From: a virus
IMG/VR virus record: IMGVR_UViG_3300034418_012021
Location: 1 to 55,709 of that record
Direction: 5' to 3' (one strand)
DNA length: 55,709 nt
Below are positions 18,001-27,100 of the stretch, one piece after another (the first letter of the stretch is position 1; every line of letters starts with the position of its first letter). The notes beneath the pieces are model-generated. The model ran no database searches. It was not told the origin of the DNA and saw nothing but the letters and a program-made list of their open reading frames with translations. Made by a program: the position numbers and the translations under genes.

Positions 18001-19598
18001 ATAGAGTATATTATGAACCAAGTATTTTACCCTCAGCAAATCTTATTAGTGATATTGAATTAAATAGCACTAAATTCTATGTTGATACACTAAAACCATT
18101 TTTTGACAATGCAGCTGAACAAATAGATGAAAATGAAAGAAATGTTATTAAAATTATAGATTCTAGAGAAAAGACTCCAGCAATAGCAGGAACATGTCAA
18201 GTTTCTAATGGTGAAATTATAAGTATTCCCGTTATTGATGGTGGAAGTGGATATGAGAGTGTTCCAAATGTTACTATTCAATATCCATTCTTATCAAATC
18301 CATTACCAAGAACAATTGAATTGGTAAATATTGCAAATATTACAGGAACTATATCTACTGTTGGAGTTTCAACTGCTATTATAGGGGAACAAATTTTAGG
18401 AAGTATTAGTGGAGCATCTGGAATTCTTGCGGGAATAACTACAGATAATGTTATTGAAGTTCTTCCCACTAATTTACATTCATTTGTTATTGGAGAGGAA
18501 GTAAGTTTATTTGAGTCGGGATTTAGTGCGGAAGTTTCTTCGACAGATTCTTTAGAATATGCCACAGCAACTGCAAATATCAGCGCAGGGCAAGTTGATA
18601 GCATTACAGTCACAAATTCTGGAGTTGGGTATACTTATGGTCCAATAAAGAAACTGAGAGTTGTGAAGAATGGTACTGGATATCCTCCGGTAATAAATGA
18701 GGGTAATGGAACTTTTAGTGGCGCAAGACTTAATAGTCAAACTGGAATTGGTTTAAATGCCTCAATTGATGTTAATTTAATTGTTGATCCAATCACTGAA
18801 AATTTAATTATTGACTCTGCAAATATTGATATAGTAAATGCAGGATTTAGATATTCTGTTGGCGATATTGTTTACGTAGATACTTTTGATAATCCTGGAA
18901 TTGGACAAACATTTAGAAACTATCGTTTGAAAACTCCAATAATATATGAGGTCATTGAAATTAATGAACCAAAAGTGTCAATTGATCCACCAACTTCAAT
19001 TACTGAAGTCATAAGAGATGTTCAATTTGCAGGTGATTATGGAGTTGTTGTTGGAATATCTACAGTCGATAGGGTTACAATACCTGGAGAACCACCCGGA
19101 ATTTCATTGGATTTATATATTCCAGAAGATTCGATTCTGAGAGATGAAGTTTATATTGGAGATACTGTTGTTGGTTCTGCAATAACAATAAGTCAACTAC
19201 AAGCAGGAGACTATTTGCGTTTATACAATTCAAGAGTTGGAAATTCTCCAAACTCTTCTTTCAAGAATACTGGATCTATACTATCAAATTCTTCCAATTT
19301 AGATAATGTCTATCAAGTCATAGACTCGCAAATTATTACAGTTAATTCCAATTTTTATGGATCTCTATTATTTGTCAATAGAATTCTTTGTGCAGTTGCT
19401 AATTTGGATTCCGTACCAACTTTACCTGCGAATGATATTTCGATAGATGGTAATATTGCTGAATTTAGTTGGGGAAAAATTGATAATTTGGATAAGAGAG
19501 TATTTCCAAAAGAGTTTAATATTGACCAAACGATAAATCAAAACAATCCAGTTGTTCAAAGATTTAATGCTCTAAAATTTTCAAATTATGATTATTGA
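6048..19598 (+). CDS. Giant baseplate protein (gp7 position), 4516 aa, with YHYH-like domain
   Basis: It lies where T4 has gp7, between gp6 and gp8, and is probably a baseplate periphery protein; T4 gp7 is about a quarter of its length. Residues 1-200 (VKNQLPNFVRETYPLVEKLF and after) look like a conserved assembly domain. The rest is a chain of beta-rich modules: FP...G...ID.E.I.Y units near 76-120, 330-370 and 3250; GSGY units near 765, 1130 and 4190; and a YHYH-like domain at about 1286-1375 (GWAYDGNPIYGPFG). No membrane segment or signal peptide is visible. The frame is uninterrupted over 13.5 kb. It ends just before a perfect late promoter. Identity with gp7 rests on position, not on sequence I can align. 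Confidence 0.8.
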   Translation: MQSTRVKISNVVKNQLPNFVRETYPLVEKLFQEYYAGLEYQGGVLDILQNIDKYVKLDNIASLIEYTELTQDISFADDSIRVSSTRGFPDSYGLIQIDSEVILYKSKTYNTFNDCVRGFSAITSYEDGLDFQKTNASDHLNSASVKNLNILFLNEFFKKIKTQFAPGFENRKFFSSDTLSVNKNLLIKQLKDFYTSKGTDASYKILFKALFGDDVKVIKPRDYLIRPSDAQYRINQELVIEAIEGDPKDLVNTTIFQNTLSIDGEEFISSAYGTVNKVETITRKDKTYYTIGLDFDFNKDINLRGSVYGEFVIGPKTIILERIDIGSSSITVDSTYGFPETNGKLVVYYEDGTTQQIDYQRKNLNQFLGCSGINRNIDSKTEIYLDYVCEGGLTVGNDENPIKFRITGVLSDPVVDKNSRYIVPGNRINLRTLGKDIKDPQFNCWRLNISPSYKIKNLSLINTLNNIFRVQLSDKHLFNLGDGARLISTSGLLNEYKAVVESIVDDFSINVSLPFNFDSTQEYNIEREISKFTYNYNSEVFDNNDIYITDTQNTYRDSGGSLYLASQSLPKYGKESLIITDDTVVLGEDFFISEEQNPSNPQILDKVLNIGKNAFVTGDALYYQSGEGVNSLNIANGVYYVKALGTFSNSTKIKLSSSRSNLDNNIFIDVSVNSPTSKLTGNQNKIFKSTNELIFFQNQSENSNQNFSRKISPKNIFKKVSSPEIPKEKTLTPSGTIGVLANGVEIANYKSNDFIYYGSIQKIDVKSLGSGYDVINPPILNISDKSGTGASVISHVQGFLEKIDVLGGGFDWDGIPEIKISGGNGFGAIAIPEMTVFDHFVEFVANTNQIDVTTATPTSGNITFSIKHKFYEGERILYDYTDAPLEGLEREIDYFVSPETDFTLKVYKNFTDSINRENAIEFELDSLASGKHFLKSANKKSTIGSIKITRTGENYTNKKIVFSNSNVDLYKNSIKIEDHGYKTGEVIVYNSSGSPISGLSTNTEYYVNVINSNEFNLCGINTVPGNPPDFNLKRSIFVNFENFGSGSYEINYRPIRVDIVGNFKNKSLPLDDIKPNIIPAFRGSIVSTCIENSGLNYGSSDILNYNRQPNIEVRNGSGAELKAIISNGQIKRVLIVNGGSFYNSTPTIEIQGEGSGAKLVPIISNGRIVEVNVISEGINYKTNGTLLNVISSGSGASFDAVIQKWNVNSVERAILKKQILNNDVFLLDTKNEYGERITQITHSYAPRRLREDLLVSKRIGGNDFYKKDLEIVDGRESITSEYHSPIIGWAYDGNPIYGPFGFANPSGGGSIKKLSTGYRTISGTNRPSLNDFPLGFFVEDYVFVGDGDLDDYNGRFCVTPEFPNGIYAYFSSLGGYDAQFSTTYLRPSFPYFIGNYFKSKVIDFNFDISANQNIISFEENQLIRNTNQYNLLSDTSTYNYIFNPIEYENQLNSVSRTQRGIIETVDVISGGENYKVGDIIEFGEDENGNKSFAEVSEVKGKDVTSIILDSFGIENVEFGTSNNKNTIIGISSSPHGLNDNDVVNIIGLNELLTNKEKNVTSIVDVTSNRLVLNQELGVSTPNESEKITVVGNLKPTAIRSNDVYKIFNGNDVEFFKILNVDPINSQIRVLRSGVTTSYPSGTSLIEDPRVISVSSVDNNSTITYSGEKDYPVNKELYFNPEISVGVGTTTTNAFIEKNSSNYQCGISSDSLVANDPNFKVGLVFNNLTNVSAFRVGDYVSLTGSTDTTFNSIIDKIKVLNVGINSIVLDYNVSSLTTDQIISIAGSGVTSYVDKWITRSIPSRSIYLKDHRIKTGDRLLYKNNGGSSILVSGPVALDDFDNLYAYAFDENHIGISTQYVGLSTTGEYLNPETNESLLYFVSSGTRDYHSFRTDLEVQKGILTRNIARVNTSSDPSLFYNENIFVNLKSNEQISVKVKYNDANRRLVFNPKSYNNTNLDKNTLIINNHGYFTGQKIIHNTLSPTDLENDKIYYVVVENENEFKLSLTYEESIRRNPVVIDLTTPLFGEISEVNPNINLYRNDTVNFDLTDSSLSFISNQSSVPAFDFDIYEDENFLQKFLKTKDDSSFEVTKTGVIGVTNNAKVTLSINDTTPKKLYYKLTLVNTSLSVPISKTEYRIDDDNIKENSTITILDSVYSGHNKVSFTGTSFFDYFLKKKPEKSFYSGTNASILYTTDSYSTLGEITKASVLSRDRKYRVLPGITSITSKTGTGALLFPSSNKIGSVAKVDLKNIGFDYSVDYSLRPTGNLPQLINVEPLSIFESIKVVSTGKDYTLTPNLVVIDGLSGKVDTQSELKFVPEEVKVEIIQNSSGLFNKTPIIIPINNSNGITVSSVSYVPEDKILTFTLNQGFSSTADFPFDDGDRVLLENFKVNDVNVDPITNEVTFNENVKGINSSNYNYALFTVSNVAKGIGGNVSRFSIDMSEYLEGDEIPGEYRPVNTFGYFVPEKYFPTFNITLQKNNFILGEEVFTSSGFTGIVEYWDRDNEFVSVLSGDKFITGDRITGRTSNLSGIVGKVQFYDAEYKVGSSSVVSRGWDTRVGFLNDNTQRIQDSFYYQYFSYDLKSKTQFSEWQDAVSSLNHASGFKKFSTFEVESTPDEVNRTSISYSELNSVSDIFSIVDINSYVDFDMVSENTYLLDGRTVSDQVVFNTIPVQDYAESINNRVLVIEDISSQFNNVPRDERFVVVDKFPIFQTRYRKYFAYVKDKLFFNERQFGLISLIHDDLEGYIGQYGQVETFGELGTFEFRIRGFFGEITFNPFDFEFNDFDIELVSYSLFDTFVGLGSTSQETYSLGTVVTFTNQTASISAGTTSAIEIARVGTEYKANKLLTTLNDENGDYRESVELNIVSDGNDVYITEYGKLFTKALNPPIGYAAYSARISGDDIIVEATPSVSYGATLEVNTVSTSIDTDFDAIDTDLLVLSNTRLESGIVNIGITTNTAEVHRHNRVYGGAYYYAVVTSNFGGFNSKLQALEIVTVNNDSDAYITVYGSVLNDPTVNTLGDFSVSVSGKNCILSFTPAVAGENIAIKFFYQGVKTITENPENPDELILDLNESQINSYTTDYIGTQNEIKRKFDLFYDGYPILRRTFNASSFTSVDLNNDKLIIPNHYFSTGEEVTYDTNGDDPIGIALTSVPGIGLTDILPTKLYIIKDNNLSVRVAASASQALKSVPDYLDLISYGTGTTHTLTGKRGNERSLITIDNMIQSPIVSTSFETTLAEPLGLKDVRVKVTNPDVFVGGDVFRVDDEILRVKVVGFGATNTLLVNRFWLGTLPSTHDIGAGCTKYSGDYNIVDNTIHFYDAPYGKVPITPKDPKPDEVDFVGISTSSSFSGRIFNKSGQINGLSPTYSDNVLVDDISEQFTGIRSEFTLTSTDPALSGVSTSNLFVLIKNILQIPFDEQRNIDGAFTLGQTPGGDPTIIFKQSQEVSNLEDINSTNLPSGGIIVSTGSTFGHGYQTLRTPGASVTIDNTGSISNITIGSTGSGYRLVDGKEIFVTTSTISSSGSNILTINEERSLFDKLPYSSRPLCSTGIGTICNDLEISSYDPITSTITLSDNLDEDIPSGSIVSIKLTELTSEIVDIGIRTESTVDYDVNYIGFTTVISGSISTNINFVNPGISFTSFYDVFETLSSEPSSIGSTVVYVNTVRNINNINNYISINNDKNVKIVGIGNTFITIDTPLTSNILSNEKVTIRRFSPPEIVFDSPIGYYEIPLIYSSTSPSIGIGTGAKINLVVGEEGRVIDFKFTNNGYGYRPFEVLTVPTGGLTGIPLDQSTAFEEFKLFIDDVYDTKFSAWSIGDLQVIDNFDDLFDNSRRVFPIKINGEQKSIRAKKGSNIDIQAVLLVLYNDILQVPGKGYTFTGGSIITFPEAPKFGDTVSIIFYRGNGDTDVVDVDVLESVKIGDSIFITSDDKKLIQNERIVSDVVSSDFVNTLIYNDRGISNDFELLRPITIAKQTEDFVIDNQFIGKDRVYYEPSILPSANLISDIELNSTKFYVDTLKPFFDNAAEQIDENERNVIKIIDSREKTPAIAGTCQVSNGEIISIPVIDGGSGYESVPNVTIQYPFLSNPLPRTIELVNIANITGTISTVGVSTAIIGEQILGSISGASGILAGITTDNVIEVLPTNLHSFVIGEEVSLFESGFSAEVSSTDSLEYATATANISAGQVDSITVTNSGVGYTYGPIKKLRVVKNGTGYPPVINEGNGTFSGARLNSQTGIGLNASIDVNLIVDPITENLIIDSANIDIVNAGFRYSVGDIVYVDTFDNPGIGQTFRNYRLKTPIIYEVIEINEPKVSIDPPTSITEVIRDVQFAGDYGVVVGISTVDRVTIPGEPPGISLDLYIPEDSILRDEVYIGDTVVGSAITISQLQAGDYLRLYNSRVGNSPNSSFKNTGSILSNSSNLDNVYQVIDSQIITVNSNFYGSLLFVNRILCAVANLDSVPTLPANDISIDGNIAEFSWGKIDNLDKRVFPKEFNIDQTINQNNPVVQRFNALKFSNYDY
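9899..10180 (+). other. YHYH-like domain inside the giant baseplate protein
   Basis: The encoded segment opens IIGWAYDGNPIYGPFGF and continues through DFPLGFFVEDYVF, DLDDYNGRFCVTPEF and GIYAYFSS. This matches the pattern of YHYH domains: D-G-x-P-I-Y-G-P, then D-x-x-N-G-R and P-x-G-x-Y-x-Y. The domain is known from secreted proteins and some phage structural proteins; its role here is unknown. Confidence 0.75.
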
Positions 19599-19618
19599 TT
19601 TTTATCCACAAATCGCTT

Positions 19619-19626
19619 TATAAATA
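19619..19626 (+). promoter_or_regulatory. T4-type late promoter TATAAATA
   Basis: A perfect match to the consensus, in the 46-base gap between the giant baseplate gene and gp8 and 19 bases before the gp8 start. It gives gp8 and the genes after it an independent late start. Confidence 0.7.
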
Positions 19627-19644
19627 ATCAAAAAATGTTAAAAA

Positions 19645-21162
19645 ATGTCGGCAATTATAACTGACCAACTTAGAATATCTAATGCTTTGGGATTTATTGA
19701 TAAAGTAAATTCTGTGGACAATGCATATTATGTTTTTCTAGGTCTTTCAAATTCAACTGAATATTCCAGCACCTGGGAAATTAACCCACCTTTCCCAAGA
19801 GATAATTTTAATGAAGAAAACAAAATTTGGGATACTATGTTTTCTTTGAAAAAAATTTCACCAGGTGATGTTTCTCCCGTTATTAGAAGAGTTAACTGGG
19901 AATCCGGAAGAACCTATGATATGTATCGCCATGATATTAGTATTGATAAGCGTGCAAATCAAACAGATTCCACTACTCTATATTCTTCGGATTATTATGT
20001 AATAACCCAAGATTATAGAGTATACATATGCTTACAAAATGGAACTACTCCAGAATCTCCTAGAGGAAATCCATCTTTAGACGAACCAACATTTACTGAT
20101 TTGGAACCAAGAGCTGCTGGAACTAGCGGTGATGGATATATATGGAAATATCTTTACACTATAAGACCAAGTGAAATTATAAAATTCGATAGCACAAATT
20201 TTATTCCTGTTCCTAGGGATTGGACTACAAACGGAGATTATTCTTCAATAATACAGAATGCTTCAACTAGCGGACAATTAAAAATAGTAAATGTTTTAGA
20301 TAGAGGTACTAACTTAGGAGCACCTGGATTATATCAAAATATTCCAATTAGGGGTGATGGAGATGGAGCTACCGTTACAATCATTATTGGGACTGATAGA
20401 ACTGTAGATAGTGTATTTGTTTCTAATGGTGGTAGTGGTTACACATATGGAACAGTTGATTTATCAAATTCTGGATTATTTTTAACAGATGCTCCAGCAT
20501 TTGATGTAATTATTCCCCCAAAGGGTGGTCATGGATTTGATATTTATAGAGAACTTGGTTCCACCAACGTCCTTTTATATTCTAGAATTGAAAATGATAT
20601 TGGAAATCCAGATTTTATCGTTGGCAATAAAGTTGCTAGAGTTGGAATTGTAAAAAATCCAGAGGCATTTGATTCAACTTCAATTTTAAATATTGAAAAG
20701 GCAAGTTCTGTTTATGCTTTAAAATTGGAACCAAATACTCAAACTATTTCATCAAATGAGACTTTCGTTCAAACAATTGTTGGAGTTGGAACTGCAGTTG
20801 GAAGAGTGGTTTCTTATGATGTGGAAACCAGAGTTCTAAAATATTGGCAAGATAGAACATTTTATGGATATACAACATCCGGAATAACAACAAATGCACC
20901 AAATGGATATGAGCAAATTGAGTTTTCAACAGATAATAATATACAAATTAACTCCGTGACTATTCCAGTGGATAATAATTTTAGTGGTATATCTACTGTA
21001 ATAAATAATGGTACTGTATACCTTGGTCAAAATTTTGAAAATGGATTTGCTAATCCGGAGGTAAAAAAATATACAGGTGACATTATCTACGTTGATAATA
21101 GACCTTCAATTAGTAGATCTTCAAACCAGAAAGAAGATATTAAAGTCGTTTTACAATTCTAA
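19645..21162 (+). CDS. gp8: Baseplate wedge protein gp8
   Basis: A gp8-type wedge subunit of 505 aa, longer than T4 gp8 (334 aa). The N-terminus reads MSAIITDQLRISNALGFIDK, followed by NAYYVFLGLSN and PPFPRDNFNEENKIWDTMF, then the family's VNWESGRTYDMYRHD and DYYVITQDYRVYICLQN. DGYIWKYLYTIRPSEIIKF closes the conserved part. The extra length is C-terminal and includes one GSGY-type beta unit (VSNGGSGYTYG, about residues 258-269), a module shared with other virion proteins here. The next gene starts 6 bases after the stop, so the two are probably co-translated. Confidence 0.92.
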   Translation: MSAIITDQLRISNALGFIDKVNSVDNAYYVFLGLSNSTEYSSTWEINPPFPRDNFNEENKIWDTMFSLKKISPGDVSPVIRRVNWESGRTYDMYRHDISIDKRANQTDSTTLYSSDYYVITQDYRVYICLQNGTTPESPRGNPSLDEPTFTDLEPRAAGTSGDGYIWKYLYTIRPSEIIKFDSTNFIPVPRDWTTNGDYSSIIQNASTSGQLKIVNVLDRGTNLGAPGLYQNIPIRGDGDGATVTIIIGTDRTVDSVFVSNGGSGYTYGTVDLSNSGLFLTDAPAFDVIIPPKGGHGFDIYRELGSTNVLLYSRIENDIGNPDFIVGNKVARVGIVKNPEAFDSTSILNIEKASSVYALKLEPNTQTISSNETFVQTIVGVGTAVGRVVSYDVETRVLKYWQDRTFYGYTTSGITTNAPNGYEQIEFSTDNNIQINSVTIPVDNNFSGISTVINNGTVYLGQNFENGFANPEVKKYTGDIIYVDNRPSISRSSNQKEDIKVVLQF

Positions 21163-21168
21163 TCAATC

Positions 21169-24100
21169 ATGCCACAAGAAACTAATTTGAATGTAACCCC
21201 ATATTTTGATGATTTTGACGACAGGAAAAATTTTTACAAAGTTCTTTTTAAACCAGGGTATCCTATTCAATCAAGGGAATTGACAACACTTCAGTCAATT
21301 CTTCAAAATCAAATTGAAAAATTTGGATCTCATATTTTTAAAGAGGGTTCTCCCGTTCTTGGTGGCAATGTTGTTTATAATAATTACTATGAAGGAATTC
21401 AAGTAGAATCAAATTATCTTGGAATTTCTGTAGATTCTTATTTGGAAAATTTTGTCGGAAAATATCTTATTGGACAAGATTCTCAAGTAAAGGCTAGAGT
21501 AGAATTTATTTTACCTGCAGATGAGTCTCCAACTGCAAATACAATAATTTATGTCTCTTATAGAGATTCTAGTTTAACTGAGAATACTAGAGAGTTTAGT
21601 CCCGGAGAAGTTTTACTTTCCGAAGAAGATGTTCCATTCATATCTGGTGGAGTCACCAGTATTCAATCTGGTCAAGGAGTTTCTAGAGTAACTCCCCAAG
21701 ATTCTTCTATTATTGGATCTTCAGTAACTATTGCTTCTGGAGTTTATTTTATTAGAGGTTATTTTATAAATGTTAATGAAGAAACTATATTATTAGATCC
21801 AATATCAAATAATGTAACTTATAGTGTTGGATTAAAAGTTACCGAAGATATTGTTACTTCAGATGATGATGAATCTTTAGTAGATAATTCTCAAGGATTT
21901 ACAAATTTTGCAGCACCTGGTGCAGATAGACTTTCAATTTCAGTCTCTTTGGCAAAATATTCAATTACAGAAACCCAAGATGAAGGATATATTGAGTTAT
22001 TTAAGGTAGTTGATGGATCACCAGATAAAGTTCAAAGAGATGCTGAATATAACCTATTAGCAAATGAATTTGCTAGAAGAACTTATGATGAATCTGGAGA
22101 TTATTATGTAACTCCATTTAAAGTTGATGTTAAAGAGTCTTTAGATAACCTTAAAGGTAATAAAGGTGTATTTAAGCAGGGACAAATAACATATGGAAAT
22201 AATACTGCAGATGAATCTTTGGGGATTTATAAAGTATCTCCAGGAAAGGCATATATTAGAGGATTTGAGGTAGAAATTCCAAATCCAACATTTATTGATT
22301 TTGCAAAACCAAGAATCACAAAAACTTTACAAAATCAAAGTATTGTATATGAAACTGGAGCAACTTTCACATTAAACAGAGTTAATGGAACCCCTTCTTT
22401 GGGAATTTCGACTGATTATACAGTAACTTTAAGATCTGAAAGATTGGGTTCAGATATAAATGCAGAACCTGGAAAAGAAATTGGTCTTGCTAGAGTTTAT
22501 GATTTTGCTTTAGAGTCTGGTTCTTACAATTCAGTATTTCCATTTTCAAATGAGTGGGATATTACTTTATTTGATGTGCAACCTTACATTGAATTAAATT
22601 TAAATAATCCAATTACTTTAGATGTTCCTACCTTTATTAAAGGTAGTTCTAGTGGTGCTTCGGCATTTTTAAAAGAGTCTGTAGTAAATTCTGGAATTAT
22701 TACTGCGTACAATGTTGAAGGAAAGTTTTTGAGAGGTGAAAAATTAAGTTTTGATGGAATTCAAAATAATAGAATTATCAAATCATTTACAGAATATGAT
22801 ATTAATGATTTCAAATCAATTTATGCATCTCCAGTTGGATCTGGAGTAACTTTTAGTGCAGATTTAGTACAAAGACCAAAATCATTTGCCGGTTCTGTGT
22901 CTATTTCTGATGGATCATCAGGAATTAGCACTGTAACAAGTTCTGATTTTGTATTTTTTGGTAATGTAAAAGAAAATGACATTGTAGCATATTCAACACC
23001 AGGAGATATTGTACCTACTTATGCAAAGGTAAATTCAGTTTCTGAAAAGTCTTTGGTAATCGAATCTGTTACACCAGTTGATGGAGTTTGCGTATCTTCT
23101 CTCCCAACTTCAAATCTAAATGTTTCTGATTTTAGAATTTTAAAATCAGGACTGCAAGATTCTTCGGATAATACATTATATACTGTATTTCCAAAAGATA
23201 AAATTTCTTCTGTTGATTTAGAAGATTCTGAAATTATTATTAGAAAGCAAAGGATAATAAACATTTCAAACAATTCTTCAGGTACTATTATTCTTCCTGC
23301 AAATGAAAGATTCTTGCCATATGATGAAGAAAGATATTCTGTTGTGTACACTGGAGACGGGGCTACAGATCCTCTTACAGAAGATAAGTTTCTATTTACT
23401 CTCGGATCTCAAAGTTTACAAATTAATGGGTTAGAAGTTTCAAGTGGAACTGCAATTTTAACTTATACCATTAAAAAATTAAAAGTAAGTTCTAAGGTTA
23501 AGAAAAGAAATAGAGTAAATTCAATTATAGTTGACAAATCCAAGTATGATTATTCTGGAGTTGGACAAACTACAATTAATGATGGTTTAGAATTTGGTAA
23601 TTATCCTTATGGAACAAGAGTGCAAGATGAGGATATTTGTCTAAACTTCCCAGATGTTACAAAATTATTGGGAGTATTTGAAACATCAAGTGCTACAGAT
23701 GCTCCAACTCTTAAATCAATTACTTTAGATTTGGGAGCACTTTCAACTGCAAATCTAATATTGGGAGAAGAAATTGTTGGTCAAACTAGTAATTGTGTAG
23801 CAATTCTGGTAGAAAGAATTAATTCAAATACTGTAAGTTATATTAGTTTAAATTCTTCAGAATTTACTTCTGGTGAAGGAGTATCTTTCTCAGATTCAAA
23901 TGTAATTTCAACAATTAGTTCTTTGAATAGAGGTAATTGTAAAGATATTACCGACAATTTTACATTTAATAATGGTCAGAAAAGTACTTTCTATGATTAT
24001 GGAAGAATTATCAGAAAAGAAAGATCTAGAGAACCTATCAAAAAATTAAAAATTGTTTTTGAATCAACTTCTATAGATCCAGCAGATGAAGGAAGTTTCT

Positions 24101-27100
24101 TTACTACAAATTCTTATGAACAATTTAATTACTGCAACATTCCGGCATATGATGGTTTAAGAAACTATAATATTTTAGATTTAAGACCAAGAGTAACTCC
24201 TTATACAGTCACTGCTGGAGCAAGGTCTCCATTTGAATCACTATCAAATAATTTTATTAATGTTGACAACCAAAATACTCCAATTTTGGCATCCGATGAA
24301 GATATTATATTAGATTTCTCATATTATCTACCAAGAATTGATAAAATTATTTTATCAAAAGAGGGTCAATTTGAATTAATGATTGGAGATCCTGCAGAAA
24401 ATCCCCAGGCTCCATTAAATCTTTCAGAGTCTCTTGATATTGCTACAATAACTCTTCCTGCTTATTTCTGTACTAATGATGAGGTTAGAATTGATCTTGC
24501 TAAGCACAAGAGATATAGAATGGTCGACATTAAAAAATTGGAAGATAGAATAAAAAATCTTGAGTATTATACAACTCTTTCACTTTTAGAAAAAGAGACT
24601 GCTAGTTTTACTATAAAAGATTCCAATGGTCTCGATAGATTTAAATCTGGATTCTTTGTAGACAATTTTACAACTTTAATTTCACAAAAATCTTCATCTG
24701 TTGCAAAAAATTCAATTGACGTAGAAAATTCTCAATTGAGACCTTCTGTTTATACGACATCAATAGATTTAATTCTTGGACATACAAATTCCAATGGTTC
24801 AATTAATTTCAATGATGAAGATTTTGATTATAAGTCAAATCAATCTATTGTCGGAGAAAATGTTAGAAAATCTGTCGGTTCTGTTGGAAAGGGAATTTTA
24901 ACATTAGATTATTCCGAAACTGAAGAAATAGTTCAACCATATGCAACTAGAGTTGAAAATGTAACTCCATATTTGGTCACTTTCTATGGTGGAGTTGCTT
25001 CTTTAAATCCATCTTCCGATATTTGGTTGGATCCTATTGTTTTAGATCCAATTGATTTAGGTGTTCAACAAGGAGAAACTCAAATTGTTGAAGTTGAATT
25101 GGATGAAATTCCAGATCCAAACTCCGGATGGGCTCCAGTTATATTTGGTGCTTGGGAAACTTCATGGACAACAATATCTGCCCCAAGAGAAGTTTCTAGA
25201 GGTCCAAAATATGAAAAGAATGGAAAGTGGTATCAAGATGTTGTTTACGCTAGAGATAAAGAAGGTTTTAAAACTAGAATTGGTGATACCAACAGAATTA
25301 CATTCTCAGATACTTCAGTATCATATGGAGAAAATATAGTAAGTATTGATATTGCAACATACTGCAGATCTAGAAATATTGAGTTGGTTTCTAAGAAATT
25401 GAAACCTTATACTCAAATGTATACTTTCTTTGATGGTCAAAGAGTTGATGAATTTGTAGTTCCAAAACTTTTGGAAGTTGAAATGATATCTGGTATTTTC
25501 CAAATCGGAGAGACTGTTAGAACTCTCAAAGCACAAGATGCAACTGGAAATGCAAATATTAGATTCCGTCTTTGCCAACCAGATCATAGAGGTGGTAGAT
25601 ATGATTCTCCAACAGAAGTATATTCTTTTAATCCATATACAAGAACTGCAGATGTTCCAACAAGTTATTCTGAGTCATCAACATTTTTAAATATTGATAC
25701 ATTTTTATTGGCTGAAGAGGCAATTGGAGAATCTTTTGGATATGTTTCTTCTGGAATGCTTTTAATTGGTAACACTAGTAATGCTATTGCTAGAGTTCAA
25801 CCTGTAAGATTGGTCACGGATAATGTTGGAACAGTAATTGCATCTTTATATATTCCAGATCCATCTGTTCCAAAGAATCCAAAATTCACTACTGGTGCAA
25901 AGATTGTAAGACTTTCAAGTTCTCAGAGCATTTCCACTGTTCCAGGACTTCTAAACAGTTTGGCTGAAGCAGCATTCTTTTCAAAAGGTACTATTAAGAC
26001 AACTCAAGATTCCTTTGCAACCATTAGAGATACTATAAAAGAAGTTGGAACATTATCGCAAACAATTCCAATTTCAACAACAGATTTTTCACAACCTGTT
26101 TCGGTTGAGGTTCCTGCTCCCCCACCAAAACCACAACCACAACCATATCCAACACCAAAACCAGAACCATCACCATCACCAGAACCAAAACCTGGTCCAA
26201 AACCATCTCCTGGTCCAAAACCTGGTCCAAAACCATCCCCTGGTCCAAAACCATCTCCTGGTCCAAAACCATCCCCTGGTCCGAAACCATCTCCTGGTCC
26301 AAAACCAGCATCAAAGAAAATTGAACAATTTAAATTATATACAGTTCCAGGAACATATACATTTACTGTTCCAAAGGGCGTAACTTCTATTGAAGCTTCT
26401 GGAGTTGGTGCCGGTGGTGGCGGTGGATATGGTAAAGGAAACAAGCCTGGTGGCGGTGGTGGAGGTGGTGGAGTTTGCTCCAAGAAAATTTCGGTAAATC
26501 CTGGAGAAGTTTTAACGATTCAAGTTGGATCTGGAGGAAGAGGTGCATCTTCAGATAATAAGGCAACTAATGGAGAATCAAGTTTTGTCTTAGGTAAAAA
26601 TATAGTTGCTAGAGGTGGTGTTGGTGGATCTAGCACTTCTAAAGGTAAAGGTGGAAGTAATAGTGGTGGTGGTGGAAAAGGTGAAGATGGTAGATATGAT
26701 AGAGATGATGATGATAGAAAAGGTGGATATGGTGGAGGTGCAGGTCGTAGAGGTGGCGGAAACTGCGGTCACCCCAAAGATAAAGATTGTTCTTCGGCAA
26801 CTGGCGGAGTTGGTGGAAATGGTATAGAATTTGCAGGATCTGGTGGAACTAATGGTGAAGTTCCCGATTGTGGAGATAGAGATGGTGGAAGAGGTGGAAC
26901 TTTTGGTGGTGGCGGCGGCGGTGGCGTCAAAAACGGAGCAGGTGCAGATGGTTCTCCTGGCGCATTCTTATTGAAGTGGAAAGAATCTAAAGATACTGCA
27001 TCATCATCACTAATTCCACCTGTAGGATTAGATCCATTAGCACAATCATTTACTATTAGTGCCAAAGAGGGAAGATTCGTAACTGCAATTGATTTATTCT

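Noticed and set aside
18278-18613. Antisense frame of 111 residues inside the giant baseplate gene
   Set aside because: It is fully contained in a conserved + strand frame, with no promoter or ribosome-binding site seen.
26004-26483. Antisense frame of Gly/Pro-rich protein
   Set aside because: A mirror of the GPKPSP and Gly-rich coding sequence; no independent start signal or domain.
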